Below, in pieces: positions 37,267-50,442 of a stretch of 64,000 nucleotides of DNA. Each line of letters opens with the position of its first letter. Position 1 is the first letter of the stretch. Made by a program: the position numbers and the translations under genes. The stretch lies in assembly GCF_040412425.1 (NCBI RefSeq), contig NC_089768.1:1210001-1274000 (forward strand), written 5' to 3'. This DNA is from Macrobrachium rosenbergii. Its lineage: Eukaryota > Arthropoda > Malacostraca > Decapoda > Palaemonidae. Below the pieces are notes generated by a model that had not been told where the DNA came from, made no database searches, and saw only the letters and a program-made list of their open reading frames with translations.

Positions 37267-37973
37267 CGGGGTTTACATTTTTGAAGAATGTGCCTGTGGC
37301 CACCAGAAAGAGAATTGAGCATTCCTATCAGGACATGTCACAGCTTTTCAAAGAAGTATATATATGCAGCATTCAAATATTTGTTAAACTTGTATATAAA
37401 AACTGCCTAGGGCAATGTAATTATCTGTTAATGAACTGAGTAGGTAAACGAGGTAAATACAATCACCGTACAGCCTCTGACTCGGCGAAACTAGAAACAT
37501 CTCCATTTTCCTATAAATGAAATGAGGATAATCCACAATTTCAGTTAAATGATTTGGAGTGAATTTCAAGTCAATTGAATTCTGCATAATGCAAATGCTG
37601 GAGTTTCAGCGACTGTGTTAATCACGGACTTCATATCATTGCAAAAATTCCGAGTTGAAATTATATGTTATCAGCGAAATAACCTGATTACGACTCTGAA
37701 GGCTTGCGCTGAACACTTCCCATTATTTTAACATTCAAGATACTCAAACATACTTGGAACAAGACTAAATGGCCACTTACCAGCAAGGCAAATTGCCAGA
37801 ATAAGATTCCCACAAGTTTAAAGAGAAATCCAGAAAAAATAAAAATTAAAAACAAAAATGAACAAACAAAATTAATGCTTATTTGCTTACAAAAACTGTA
37901 ATACAAGTCAAAATCCTAAGGCAATGACATTAGGCACCTTAAACTAGTTTTGCAGCCTCTGGTCTATTTATGG
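37267..37973. other. unannotated
   Basis: Nothing recognised. Confidence 0.4.
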
Positions 37974-38153
37974 AGTGGAATAAAAATTTAGGCCAATGGC
38001 CAACCACTAGGACCTTTGAGGTCATTCAGCGCTGAAATGGAAATTGAGAGTAAAAAATGTTGAAGTTGTAACGCAGGAAAACCTCGCAGACACACTATGA
38101 AACAAAAGTTAGGGAGTGTTGAAAGTAAAATGAAAGAAAGAGAATATGAACGG
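37974..38153 (+). repeat. abundant decapod repeat, copy E
   Basis: Core tttaggccaatggccaacc and gaggtcattcagcgctgaaa. It is cut off at gaatatgaacgga, where copy F begins directly. Confidence 0.85.
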
Positions 38154-38444
38154 AATAGAATAGAATATCGAATTGAGGCCAAAGGCCAGGCGCTGGGACC
38201 TATGAGGTCATTCAGCGCTGAAAGAGAAATTGAGAGTAAAAAGGTTTGAAAGGTGCAACAGGAAAATCTCGCACTAGGAAAGTTGTTAGGAGAGTGTGGA
38301 AAGTAAGATGGAAGAAAGAGAATATGAACGGAGGTACAGTAAAATGAATGAAAAGGGTTTCAGCTAGGGGCCTTAGGGATATATACTGCAAAGAACCTCA
38401 AGTAATGCCTACAGTGCACCGTGAGAGGTGCACTGACGGCACTA
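38154..38444 (+). repeat. abundant decapod repeat, copy F (near full length)
   Basis: Starts atagaatagaatatcg and ends gtgcactgacggcacta. It abuts copy E head-to-tail, with the 5' end of F in or right after the truncated end of E. Confidence 0.87.
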
Positions 38445-40189
38445 CTCTACGGGGTCTGGTCTGCTGATGAGAACTGACATCATTAACACCGTCAGCTTTA
38501 CAGGATGGCCTATTCAAGAAAACATGCTTTGAATTGAACACAGTACCAAATGCATAGGAGCGAATGCTTATTGTGCCAACAGATGCGCTAAATATACAGT
38601 ACTAGGCTAAGTACTGTTATTTCAACTTGGACAGATGAGTTTTGGAATATTATCCTCAAATACTTTTCTCATTTTTCGATGTTATTTTTTTCTTTTTTTA
38701 AATATTTGACTTTAGGACTAGTCCACTGTGTTTTATGTCTCACTATTCTGATCAAGAAAAACTGATCTAATGTCAAATGCCTCTGTTAAATGTTTATGTT
38801 TAAGCTACTCTGACACAGCAAAGGAAACAATCAAAATACAACAGATTCCCAATACTAATTAACCCTGCCACTGGTTGTTCATTCACGCTGAATAAATGTC
38901 TTCTTTCATTCATCAGCGGTTGGTACATTTGCCAAAAACAATATTGCAGGATGTTCAGCGATTAACGGGCATTAATGACAAGAATGCGAGTCAAAATAGA
39001 GAATATCCATTTTGGTTCTGCATTTGCAGGAAGCTGACTGCTACAATTGCCCTCACATTGTCCTGTGCAACTCCTGAGCCCTTCTTGCCAAATGTTTTCA
39101 GTACACATGTCAGGTTTTAAATTAGTTCCATAGTCGAAGAATAAGCTGCTTTTGCATACTGTAGATAACCAAACTCACCAATTCATGTAACTGCTCTTCA
39201 CACTGTAAAACTTAATCTTCTTCAAGAATTGCTTGCCCACCTTAGGCAGGTCATAAGACCTTTGAAACCTACTTTTTAGGGACTTGTGTTATTAGTTGTA
39301 TAGTGATCAGAGTAGCAGCAGTAAAACATAATGTCTCAATAAAAGCTTGTCTGGTGTCTCTGTAAGTGATGAAGAGCTGGAATTCTTTTAATTACGTGAC
39401 TCTTCGTGTTCTCTTTACGAGTTGCAATCATTCTAAAATTGCTTTACTTTTAACTTTTATAGCTTTTTTCAACTGACTGTGCTACATTTATATTTTCTAG
39501 CCGTTTCCACCTTTTATTTATATAAATATATTTTATTACTGCAATCTATGTCTGACACAGTGGGATTTACTACTACTTAGCTCCATGTTTTTAAGAATTA
39601 CAGTATGGTCATTCTGTGAGAGAAAAAAGTAATTTATTGTATTTTCAGTATATTAATCTGATATACGCACTAGTTGAAATTTCATGTACATTATCTTTTT
39701 AGTAAAATTTAAACTGTGCTGTCAATGAATTTCATACACTTCTCTCACTACCTTGATACCATCAACCTGAGATTTCACAAACTCGCCTCATATTTGGTCA
39801 CTAAATTCAATGATTATTGCATTTATTTCCCTTACTTTGCTCAGTCATTTGTAAATATGGTTAATTTTGTGTAGAACCCATTAATTTCTTTCTATTCTAA
39901 AACTTCTTCAGGTAAGTTACTGTAAAAAACTATATTCACCAATAAGATGTCAATTTGTTAATTCTTGGAAATTCTAAAGAAAAACTCAGAAGATACTTCA
40001 TGGTGATGAATTAATAAAAGAATGATGCTTCATCTGGCAGTTTCATGAGTTTTTGCCCTGGCAACACTGCTGTGCATTTGTAGTCTAGTTCATAGTCACC
40101 ATCTCTGATGGATTTCTCATGTCAGTTTAAGTTTCTGCCTGATGATATATCTACTGATGAGAACCTTGAGGCTGATGAACCACCATGAC
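38445..40189. other. unannotated, AT-rich
   Basis: No exon, repeat or transposon protein recognised. Confidence 0.4.
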
Positions 40190-40740
40190 AATTACAAGAG
40201 AAGAAAGATCAACGCCTAAGGAAGAAAGTACTTCCATCTCAATATCTTCCTCCATCCTTGTCAATCCCTGATTTACCTAAACCTTCTCCTACCCAGAATA
40301 CCCTCCTACTTTCCTAGGCATCTGGTGAAGGATGTCCACCTCATGCAGAAGGGCTTTAACCTCTGTGGAACCAGCACAAGTGACTACTCTTAAACCTTAT
40401 TTATAGAACTCATTCAAGAACTTTCTTATATTGTCAGTAGACTATATCTGGAGAAGACTGGCACCCCTACTCACAAGATACAAGCCAATTTCCATGGCCC
40501 TGTTTCCTCTACAAAAGAACCCTACTTTCCTGCAACTATAAGGTGCTTGAACTGTCACAAGTCTGGGGCCATAAAGCTCAGTGTGCTGCTTTTGTAGTAA
40601 GTGGCATTTGCAGCAACATGTGCAACACTGACGTCTCCTTGACCAAATTCAAGAATGGAGTGCCCACCCAAAGCAAATGCCCTAACTGTATCAAGCCTCA
40701 CTATGCCTGATTTCAGGGAAGCTAAACTGCGATCTTGAGA
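40190..40740 (+). pseudogene. LINE ORF1 relic with zinc knuckles
   Basis: Plus-strand translation near 40540-40715 gives RCLNCHKSG with GHKAQC after a one-base shift (a CCHC knuckle). After it come CSNMCNTDVSLTKFKNGVPT and then KCPNCIKPHYA (another knuckle). This is the nucleic-acid-binding end of ORF1 of jockey/I-type LINEs. The stretch before it (40190-40540) is proline-rich and decayed. It has the same strand as the ORF2 piece 700 bp downstream and is probably the same insertion. Confidence 0.68.
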
Positions 40741-41453
40741 ATTCTACAAATGAAAGGAGACACCCAAATTGGGCCACCAGTACCACCTCCAGGAGTATCT
40801 GCTGTATCTCCAAGACCTACAACATCCATGGATAAACATGGAACACAGACAGAGGCATCCCTTTTGACAAGCTCAGTCCTCACAGATTAGTTGTATTGCC
40901 GTAACTGAATCCTCTGACATTATTACAACACCATTTACTTCTCACTCTACCGACAGGATCTCCTTGACCCCTCCCCCTCAAGAATGTACACAGACACTCT
41001 TATTAAGAACTACATTAGGCATAATAAGAATCATGCAAGAAGAAAAATCGTTTTATATATAAAATTTAGGAAGAGTATGAGTTATTCCGAATTATTGTAA
41101 ATTTTAAATGCTGAAGGCTTCAAGCTAACTCAAATTTAGACTTATTTCAAATTTAAAAACAACAATCCTCAGTTTTTTGTGAATTTGAAAATTAGTTGAA
41201 AATAAATTACAATATTTTAGCAGAGACGAATTTAAAAGAAGTATGAGTAAACGAACAATAAGTGTTAAAAATTATAAGAAAAGTTCCATGTCAGAGCACC
41301 AGGAAGACACTACCAAAGAGAGAGACACTTAAGAGATGAATTACCAGAGAAAGAAAAATAGAGGAGTCTCACCATCAGTGACATAACATGGTCTTGATAT
41401 CCTTTCAAGAATGACGTCCCCAAGTTAAAGAGGTATAGATGGTTCTGTTATAA

Positions 41454-42352
41454 TTGTGTATTGTTCCATGTAGAGGTAAGCTGATTCTGGCTAATCATAT
41501 GTTCTCCAAAGGGGAAAATTGGACAGATTTGTCTCCAAGAACCAAACATGGCTTACATATGGTTGTTGGCCTGGAAAACAAAATTGTTCAGTATTCCGAT
41601 GATGCAACACTTGTGGGTGTAGTAAAGTCTCCACTGATGAGAAATGAAGCTGCCCTCAGCTGAATGGTGTAGTCAGTGGGGTGTGAGGCTGAACTCCAGT
41701 AAAACGAAAACACTATTGATTAGCAGATTTCGCACAGGTTTCCCACACCATCCACCCCTTCAGGTGGATGGGACTTCGCTGAATGAATCTGAAGTTTTAA
41801 CTATCCTAGGTGTCACTTTTGACCCACATCTTACTTTTCAGAAACATCTACTGAAAGTTTCAGCAAATGCCACATGAAAGTTATTGTTTGTAAGGTCTCA
41901 TATTCATATCAGTGATAAAATCAGTGCAACCCGTTTTAGGTCATTATTTTGTGCTTCCTTTACTAGAATACTGTTCTCCGGTGTGGATATCTGCTTCTGC
42001 CAGAGACTTATTTCTTTTAGATAGAGTGGTTCATGGTGTTAGGTTTCTGTTTCCTAATATTAGCAGTTATGACTTGGACCATCGACGGATGGTCTCTTGT
42101 TTGTTACTTTTTCGCAATTTGTATTCTAATATGGATCTTTCACATTCACAACTGATCCCTGATCCCCTTTTCCTGCCGAGAGCAACCAGATTCGCTGAAC
42201 AGCAGCACCAATATGCAGTAAATGTAAATGTGCCTCGCTGTCGAACTTCTCAGTTCCAGAGGTCCTTTATTCCTTACACCGTTGGACTGTGGAACGTCTT
42301 GCAATTGGAACTTGAGAAGTTCAAGCGAAGATGCAATGCATTACTACCATAA
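41454..42352 (+). pseudogene. LINE ORF2 relic, C-terminal half of reverse transcriptase
   Basis: Three frames give a continuous match to LINE ORF2. QYSDDATLVGVVKSP holds the catalytic box (consensus YADD, here YSDD). WCSQWGVRLNSSKTKTLLIS and LTILGVTFDPHLTFQKHL cover the RT thumb side. VLPLLEYCSPVW and FQRSFIPYTVGLWNVL give the C-terminal tail. The domains usually found between ORF1 and this point (endonuclease and RT fingers) are missing, so the copy is internally deleted and frameshifted. I place it in the jockey/I/CR1 group without finer resolution. Confidence 0.85.
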
Positions 42353-42545
42353 CGCTATTCTCATTGCATTTTAACACAATTTTATCTGTTTATTAATTTA
42401 TTTTTCTGTTTAATAACTGAGATCTATTCTTTCTGTATTTCCTTTTACCTTCTCTTACTTCCTAATGAGCACCATATTCTTTGGAAGCTTGAATTTCAAG
42501 TCAATGGCCCCCGTGGGCTTGTCCCATACGAATAGGGTTCATCTT

Positions 42546-42549
<4 letters not shown>

Positions 42550-42600
<51 letters not shown>

Positions 42601-42601
42601 T
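42550..42601 (+). repeat. (TAA)n tail of the LINE
   Basis: About 17 TAA/ATA units right after the LINE 3' untranslated end (cccgtgggcttgtcccatac...catcttctga). TAA-repeat tails instead of poly(A) are known from I-clade LINEs, so the tract is best read as the element's 3' end, possibly lengthened since. Confidence 0.8.
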
Positions 42602-42713
42602 GACCCAGGACATATTTTCTATTTCTATTTTTGAAAATCATGCACTGTAACCCAGAGGTGGAAACATATTGGCCAAATCCATGATAGTTACCAACTAAAA
42701 TTTGGTTTGATCT

Positions 42714-42912
42714 CATTTTATGAAATTCAGGCTATCAACCCAAGCACTAGGGAACTTTCGGTCATTCAGGGACAGTGAAAAGAGAGTTCGAGTGGTTGGA
42801 CTGAAAGATAAAGAGATCCAGAAAATAACAAGGATCTAAAGTTAGTGTTGGGAGAAAACTCCACAGATGCACTAAGAAGTAATAGTTAGAAAGGCTGGAC
42901 AGCAAGACTGAT
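42714..42912 (+). repeat. diverged relative of the abundant decapod repeat (copy H)
   Basis: Keeps the order of landmarks with many changes: ccaagcactagggaacttt, ggtcattcagggacagtg, cacagatgcactaagaag and ggctggacagcaag. It may be a separate subfamily. Confidence 0.55.
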
Positions 42913-43968
42913 ATCAGCCTTCACACCAGGAACTCCTGGACATGCGAAGCACAACACTAGCTCCCACAGTTTTAGTAACAGCATTAGGTTATCCAGTGTT
43001 GCTGCTGTTTTAGCTCCTCATTCAGCTGATGAAATGGGACTGTTCTACCAGCAAGGAAAATTTCGATTTCCCTAAGTTGTTCAAATCTATTTTATGCAAA
43101 ATGAGTCCTTCCTCATTTTTGTCTTTGTAATTTTGCATTTTGTTCTGGTTACTTCAGATATTATCAGTGTTGGCAGTATTAAAGATTAGTCCAGATGCTT
43201 CCAGCAGCACAGTAGTTACCACTTTTCCAAATCTATCCATTTACTAGCAACACTGGCTCAGCTTGTTAATGTTCCATAATATTCTCAACATACAGAAACA
43301 GAACACATGCTAACATAAGTATCCCTGAAAAAGGGAAAGGGTGTAATTTTGAAATTATGCCAAATAAACATAAATTTCCGAAGTACCAAAGGGTCTGAGA
43401 CCTTGAACTATTTAAAAAGTGCATCATGAAAATTTTCAAGCCTGTAACACAAAGAAACCCATAATTATGTATATCTTTGTCCCAGATGCAAAAATTTCTT
43501 CCTTAAACCAGCAAAGATCACACTTTTTATACTTCTGATTGGTTATCCTCGGGGTATAAAAAAAAAATTAAATGCCTTCATTTATGACCTTACCACTTCT
43601 TGTTAGTGAGTTACAGTATAATGGCACTTTGACTGGCAGCTAACTTGGAGTTGTCCATTATAGCTGCTCAGTGAGCCCAGTCCATCGGACTGAAAAGTTA
43701 ATTCTCTACTTGTTGACAAATCTCAACTACCAACTGATTCAAGTCTTCATTACAGCTCACCTAGTGGTGAAATACAGAATGTTTTGCGGTGCATTTTTCT
43801 GCAAGAAATTTTACTCCCTATTATTTCTCATGGCTTCGTTACAGACTGTCGTTCGAAAAGAGGAAACGCCGACCAGAGTATTTGTAATCATGTAAGCATA
43901 CAGAGATGGAAATGTTTTAGGATTTAGATAAGGAAACAGTTTAAGAATGCATTTATGAGGGTACTATG

Positions 43969-43971
<3 letters not shown>

Positions 43972-44040
<69 letters not shown>
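43972..44040. repeat. (TA)n microsatellite
   Basis: Pure TA over about 68 bp. Confidence 0.98.
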
Positions 44041-44042
<2 letters not shown>

Positions 44043-44985
44043 AAAAATCTGTCAGTATACAATTTTTAAAATGAATATATTCACTGGTTTTAATCGGCCG
44101 AATAGTGCAGATATTAAAATTGAAGTTTTTCACTTAAAATGCTCCAACGTTCATTTGCCGCAGCGGGCGGAATTTTCCCGATCAAAATCCAGCGCAACGA
44201 CCACAAAGTGTTTTACCTAATTGCTTCCGCCATTCATTCTGCACCACTAAACTCTTCGCCATAACTGGCCACCTTCTTTACAAGCTGGCAAAAACAGGTC
44301 GCGGACCTTCTCACCGTTCTACAGGTTTTAAGGTAACTCCTGCTTCACCCAGTCCAGATGCCCAGAAACTTTATAAACCATTGCCATTTCTTGACTTTCT
44401 CGTAGAAAAGTCTTCCAGTGATTCTTGCTACGATATTTCCCGGCAACTTGTTCATTTGACATCTCACTTGTTAACTTCTGCGTTTAGTGCAATGCTTCCC
44501 AACCTGTTGCTTGAGAGCTCTGCTGTGCTCTCCCTGTGATGTGGCTGTGTTCTTTTCACAAAGCTTAAAATTCATGTTCGTGAGCATCAGCTCTTCGTAG
44601 GCTTAGTTCTGACAAAGAGAATTTGCTCGCAGTGTCAGACTCCTCATCAGTTATTGTGAAGAACTTCACAACATTACGCAATGAAATACTGATGTCAGTA
44701 TTTCACTGCTTTTCAGTCAATATTTTTGTGTAAAGTAAAGTGGAGAAATGTGCGTAAACTGCATAACTTGACTAAGTTACAGTAGATGTAAAACTGTTGG
44801 AATCTATGGTCAATCTTTACTTACGTTTAATCATCCACCTATATAAAAAAATTCTTTTTTGTAAATGTTTAAAAGTCTGCACCTCTACCATGAAGGGTGT
44901 TTTTTTTTATTTGTAAATTCGTGAGATACAGGGTAATTAAAAAAGTACTTTTATCCATAACATTCTTGCCCGTATGCATTTTTGG

Positions 44986-44988
<3 letters not shown>

Positions 44989-45059
<71 letters not shown>
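44989..45059. repeat. (GA)n microsatellite
   Basis: Pure GA over about 70 bp. Confidence 0.98.
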
Positions 45060-45061
<2 letters not shown>

Positions 45062-46151
45062 GGTTACTCTTCATTTTTGGTTTTCTATGCAATGTTATTA
45101 CTAAGTGCATTTGCATGTGCAACATTTTTTTCACGGATATCACGGCATGTACTGAGCAATATATTACCTTATGGGGCTAACTCTGTATTGCAGTGTATGA
45201 GACGTGTAATGCGATTTTCCAAAAGAATCCGTAAAAATCTTCTATGTGAATCCTTTGTAGGAAAAAAAATTATTAAAGTACTTAATTTGCAAAACTTTAC
45301 TTTTTACAAGTTATCCAAAGGGATTTAATAGTAGTTTAACTTTGATATTGTTTTTCATAAGAATCAAAAACTTTCAGCAAAACAACATGCTAAGAACAAA
45401 CATATTTTGTACCTCATGGAATCATGGGTGAATGCGTGAATGTGCAACATGGTTTTTTGCACGGTTATTTTGTGCAGTTTTTAAAATTCATTTACGAAAT
45501 CTTGTATACAATAAAGTTTTTCTACTTAATTATTCAGTATAAAAATCAGTTAAGGCAAAACGTGCCATCTGCTTATATCGTTATATATCTATATGCATAA
45601 TGCGAAGGACAAATAACTACCTTCTAGAAATTTGTGCAAATTTAATGGGCGAATTATCTGTGAAAGTAAAATATAGTTTTTCTGTGATTTAAAATTAAAC
45701 TGATTTACCATTTCCAGAATCCTGTTGGTGCTTTCTATTTGTCCAGAAAACCGGTAGATGGTCGTCATCTTAGATGTGTGTAGTCGGTAATCTTCAGTGA
45801 TTCTCAAAATCTTAATCCCTTAACTAGACGCTTGAATCTGTTCTCTTGTTGTTATCTGTTTCTTTATCTTGTTCTAGCCTGACGCACTGGCTGCAACCTT
45901 GTGCCCTTAACGTCAAATGGTAACGGTTCTCAAAAGTATTCGTTCTCCAAAAAAAAGTATAACAAATGTTACCAAGTGACTATGGAAATGTTAAGGATGC
46001 TTTTTGCATCGTGCTCAGGCGAATTTCGATGCACTTGCTTAGGCCTCAACTTTTTTTGTACAACCATTAATAATTAGTAAAAAAATAACTAAACAATTTC
46101 GAACTTTTCATCGCAAATTATCAGAAACGGCATTGATGAGAATGAGGACAA

Positions 46152-46154
<3 letters not shown>

Positions 46155-46229
<75 letters not shown>
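46155..46229. repeat. (GA)n microsatellite
   Basis: GA with one frame slip (gaagag) near 46212. Confidence 0.97.
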
Positions 46230-46806
46230 TTAACCTTTCTTTGTGTAAGCACCGATTCATACGTCTTGAACGGAACGTAATATAAAGTAATAATAGTTTT
46301 TGAAGGGAAAAAAGTCACGTCGGTACAGCGTGAAGTTCAATAAAAATTAAGGAAAACCCTTTCGTAGCTTTACAAAAAAGTTGACTATTCCAAATCTTCT
46401 ACTTTCATACTTGCTTCAACAGATGGAAAATCCTTTGTACATTAGGATGAGAACTATATAAATACCCATTATGGAGATAAAGACGAAGAATTTTCATGTT
46501 CTCTGCTTCACTGCTGAAAGACTTGTGAGGAAACATGATCCTGATGATTATCCCGCTCACAATGAGAAACGATGTTCTTTGTAGTTTGTTGTCAGTATAG
46601 TTGTGCACCAAAAACTAAGCTATGCCGTCTTTCGAATTACATACAACGATTGCATTTCCTGGCTAAGCAATGCTTCAACTGATGAAGTCTTAGGCTCACA
46701 AAACTTGGGGCGTTGATCTAATTACATCCACTCAATTTAAACTAAGACAACACCGTTATTTGACAGAGAGAAAGAAGAGATTGGAGGGAGGGGGAGGGGA
46801 CTTACC

Positions 46807-47080
46807 TCAAGTACTATAGCTTTCCCAGCAAAGTTGGCCTTCGATTCAAAATCTCTCACATGTGGAAGTCCTGAACGTGTAATTGTTTATTCAAAACACT
46901 CTTCCCCTCGCATTTTCAGGGACTGATCCATCAACACTAACACGTACACGAGCGTGACATAGAACTTCTCAGGGAACAGCCTCTCACATCACTATCACGT
47001 ACAACAGCACGACAGTACCAGCGAACACCGATTCAGACACTGGTCTTGAGGCAACAGAGCTGCTCAATTTATGCCTCACA
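46807..47080 (-). promoter_or_regulatory. candidate non-coding first exon and promoter side
   Basis: On the minus strand this CpG-containing stretch ends in a perfect donor, TACTTGAG|gtaagtcc (boundary 46807). It holds only short upstream frames (for example ATG GAT CAG ... TAA, 15 codons including the stop). Such an exon would fit in front of the ATG-bearing exon at 21502, which starts 5 bases before its ATG and so must have an upstream 5' UTR exon. The right-hand end is not defined by sequence; CpG content stays raised to about 47200. The link across 25 kb is inference, and it could belong to another gene. Confidence 0.33.
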
Positions 47081-48067
<987 letters not shown>

Positions 48068-48139
48068 TGGGGTCACTGCCACATTCATACTTCAGCTGCA
48101 GAATCGTGAATGACTACCGTGCGCAGTAAAACTTCTGTA

Positions 48140-49560
48140 ACATTAGTCGCATCCACATCTACACAGAGGCAGGCTTATCAACAGCGTGTCGAACTTCTCT
48201 ACACTCACTGTAACATTCTTTCCTATCTTGCACACATTCTTGTCTTCTGTATATCTAAGCCTTTCTTCCTCTTTCATGCCATCTAACCAACCCCTTCTTG
48301 GTCTTCGCCTCCTGCCTCCCCATAACGTTCCTGGATTATGCACTTTTGCCATTGTTCATTCTCTTCACTATACCGAACCATCTCAGAACGCCATGCCCCG
48401 TGTCATTTGTGCTCAACATCAACACCTCATTTCTCTAAAGGAGAGCTGGCTCAACGATCTTTTCATACATTCCCACCTTTGTCTTCACAGACACCAAGTC
48501 TCTCCACTGAACTGGGCATTCAGCCTATACATATTTTTCTCCTTTCTTGCTTCACCCATTCTGTGACTCACCTCTCCTCCCGTCCCACCATCATCGATCA
48601 TATTTACTCATAAATCCTCTGCTTCCTTCCCCAGTCTTCCATTTTAACCTCCATTGCCCTTTCTTTCTCCTCTTCTGCTAGTTTGTACGGTTTATCTTTA
48701 CTCTCCTCAATCAGCATAGCATCATTATCAAACATCAGACATTCTACTGTACACTCCAATCCTTCAACTCTGTATCTGTTATCCACTTCCCTTTCTTCGA
48801 CTTCTCACATCACTCCATTTAGAAAGGTATGGAACGGCCACGAAAACGTAACAAACCTCTATCTCAGAGCCACTTTCTTGTCATTTTCCCACCTATATAC
48901 TTATTCACTTCCATCGTAAAAACATTTAGTCGCTTAAACTCTGTACCCTAAATTCTCAACGCCCTTCACACTGCATCTATATCATTTCTGTCATAAGCCC
49001 TTTTTTTTGTCCTTGTGTGTTTCATATAGCCTTTTCCCTTTACCTTCAACATCTCTGAGAACTTTTTCATCACAAACACTTGATCAATGCACCCTTCCCT
49101 TTATTTAAACCCGCACCATTCTCTCCGTATCAGTCTATCTGCCATTTGTTTTACTCCCTCAATCAAAATTCTAAAATGCACCTTCTCTGGTATTCTAAGT
49201 AAGAAATTATGCCCTGATCACTTTTATCACCTGGACCTCTATAAAATAGAACAATAATTTTCTAACCCATTCCCTCAGAACCGTACCCCCATAGAGACAT
49301 ACATTACATACCTGTTCAGCAAATCAGTCACACTGTTCACATCATGCCACGGCATCTCAGTGGTAAACACATCCAATGTTTGAGTGTGTCTATTCTTTAA
49401 CTTCCTAACTGGCCTCCTTACGTAGTCAACATTCACTTCCAGAAGCAGTATCAAAATGAGACTAACCCTCTCCGCCCGTGCATCATCCAGCTCTGACTCT
49501 CTTCTATCCTTCACTGACAGCAGATTCCAAAATGCTCACTCCATTGATCAAGGACCAAGA
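48140..49560 (-). pseudogene. LINE ORF2 relic (reverse transcriptase)
   Basis: Minus-strand fragments follow LINE reverse-transcriptase order. VLFYRGPGDKSD is near 49250 (family: PLYKGKGDK). LIEGVKQMADRLIRREWCGF, then EGCIDQVFVMKKFSE, lie near 49160-49060 (family: GFR.GRGC.DQVF). KRAYDRNDIDAV lies near 48990-48960 (family: EKAYDRVDR). VECLMFDNDAMLIEESKDK at about 48745-48690 has the FADD box, here FDND. GGRRRRPRRGWLDGMKEE at about 48325-48270 is the C-terminal motif. Frames change several times and the catalytic box is altered, so it is inactive. Confidence 0.85.
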
Positions 49561-50320
49561 ACAGCATCCTCCAATTGCATCTTTCATTCTCCTGTTCATT
49601 TATTAATGAACCTCTCTCTCTTTATTTACCTCCCTGTAGAACAATTATTCGGCCTCTAAAGTTCCTAGACAAGTCTACACTGTTTTTATCACAGGGCTTC
49701 TTTTTTTCTCTCACTTTCTACTTGACTAGTACAGTACGAGTATATCCATCCTCCTGTATGTCTACAGCTTATATTCTCTTCCACCATGCAACTGCACCTT
49801 AAATAATTGCCTTGTGTACATCAGAAAACCTATTTTCTCATCCTACCACTTAATGTTATCCCTTTTCCTACCCTTGTATACATAATCCTATATATATATA
49901 CTCGTACATACATATATATATATCTAACTTAGAGATGAAGGATTGAAAATGTGGTTGCAATTTAGACCGATGTACTGGATAAGAAATTAGTGAGAAGAGC
50001 ACATATGGAAAAAATTAACGAATGAATGAATATATGTATCAAATGTCAGTTTTACACATGACATTTTTATATTAATATTTTAAGGCCCCAAAAAATCATT
50101 AATATAGAATTCACTTTACTTCGGAAATAACTTACACCTAAAGGTAGTTACAGTACATAAATAAGATATCTGAATGGATGATGTCACTGTCACCCGTGTA
50201 TCAACCTCCGAAGGCATAGGTTGGTGTCCTTGTCCTTTAATATAATTCCCTTTGAAAATTATACCAAAGTTATAATGAATTCAGTATTAATATTCATGGG
50301 GTTATTTCTCTCTCTGTCTT
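49561..50320. other. unannotated
   Basis: Perhaps the decayed 5' part of the minus-strand LINE. Short TATATA stretches occur near 49890-49922. Nothing is recognised with confidence. Confidence 0.35.
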
Positions 50321-50329
50321 TACACACAC

Positions 50330-50428
<99 letters not shown>

Positions 50429-50442
50429 CACACACACACACA
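50321..50442. repeat. compound microsatellite (CA)n(TA)n(CA)n
   Basis: CA 50321-50332, TA 50334-50422, CA 50427-50442. Confidence 0.97.

Larger units (their letters stand above)
42913..46806. other. unannotated, with three microsatellites
   Basis: Apart from the microsatellites at 43972, 44989 and 46155 I see no exon or named transposon. Sequence is AT-rich throughout. Confidence 0.4.

Noticed and set aside
44897..45328. Open frames with Arg-Glu or Ser-Leu repeats
   Set aside because: They are translated (GA)n/(TC)n microsatellite, also at 31409, 34427, 46121 and 51480.
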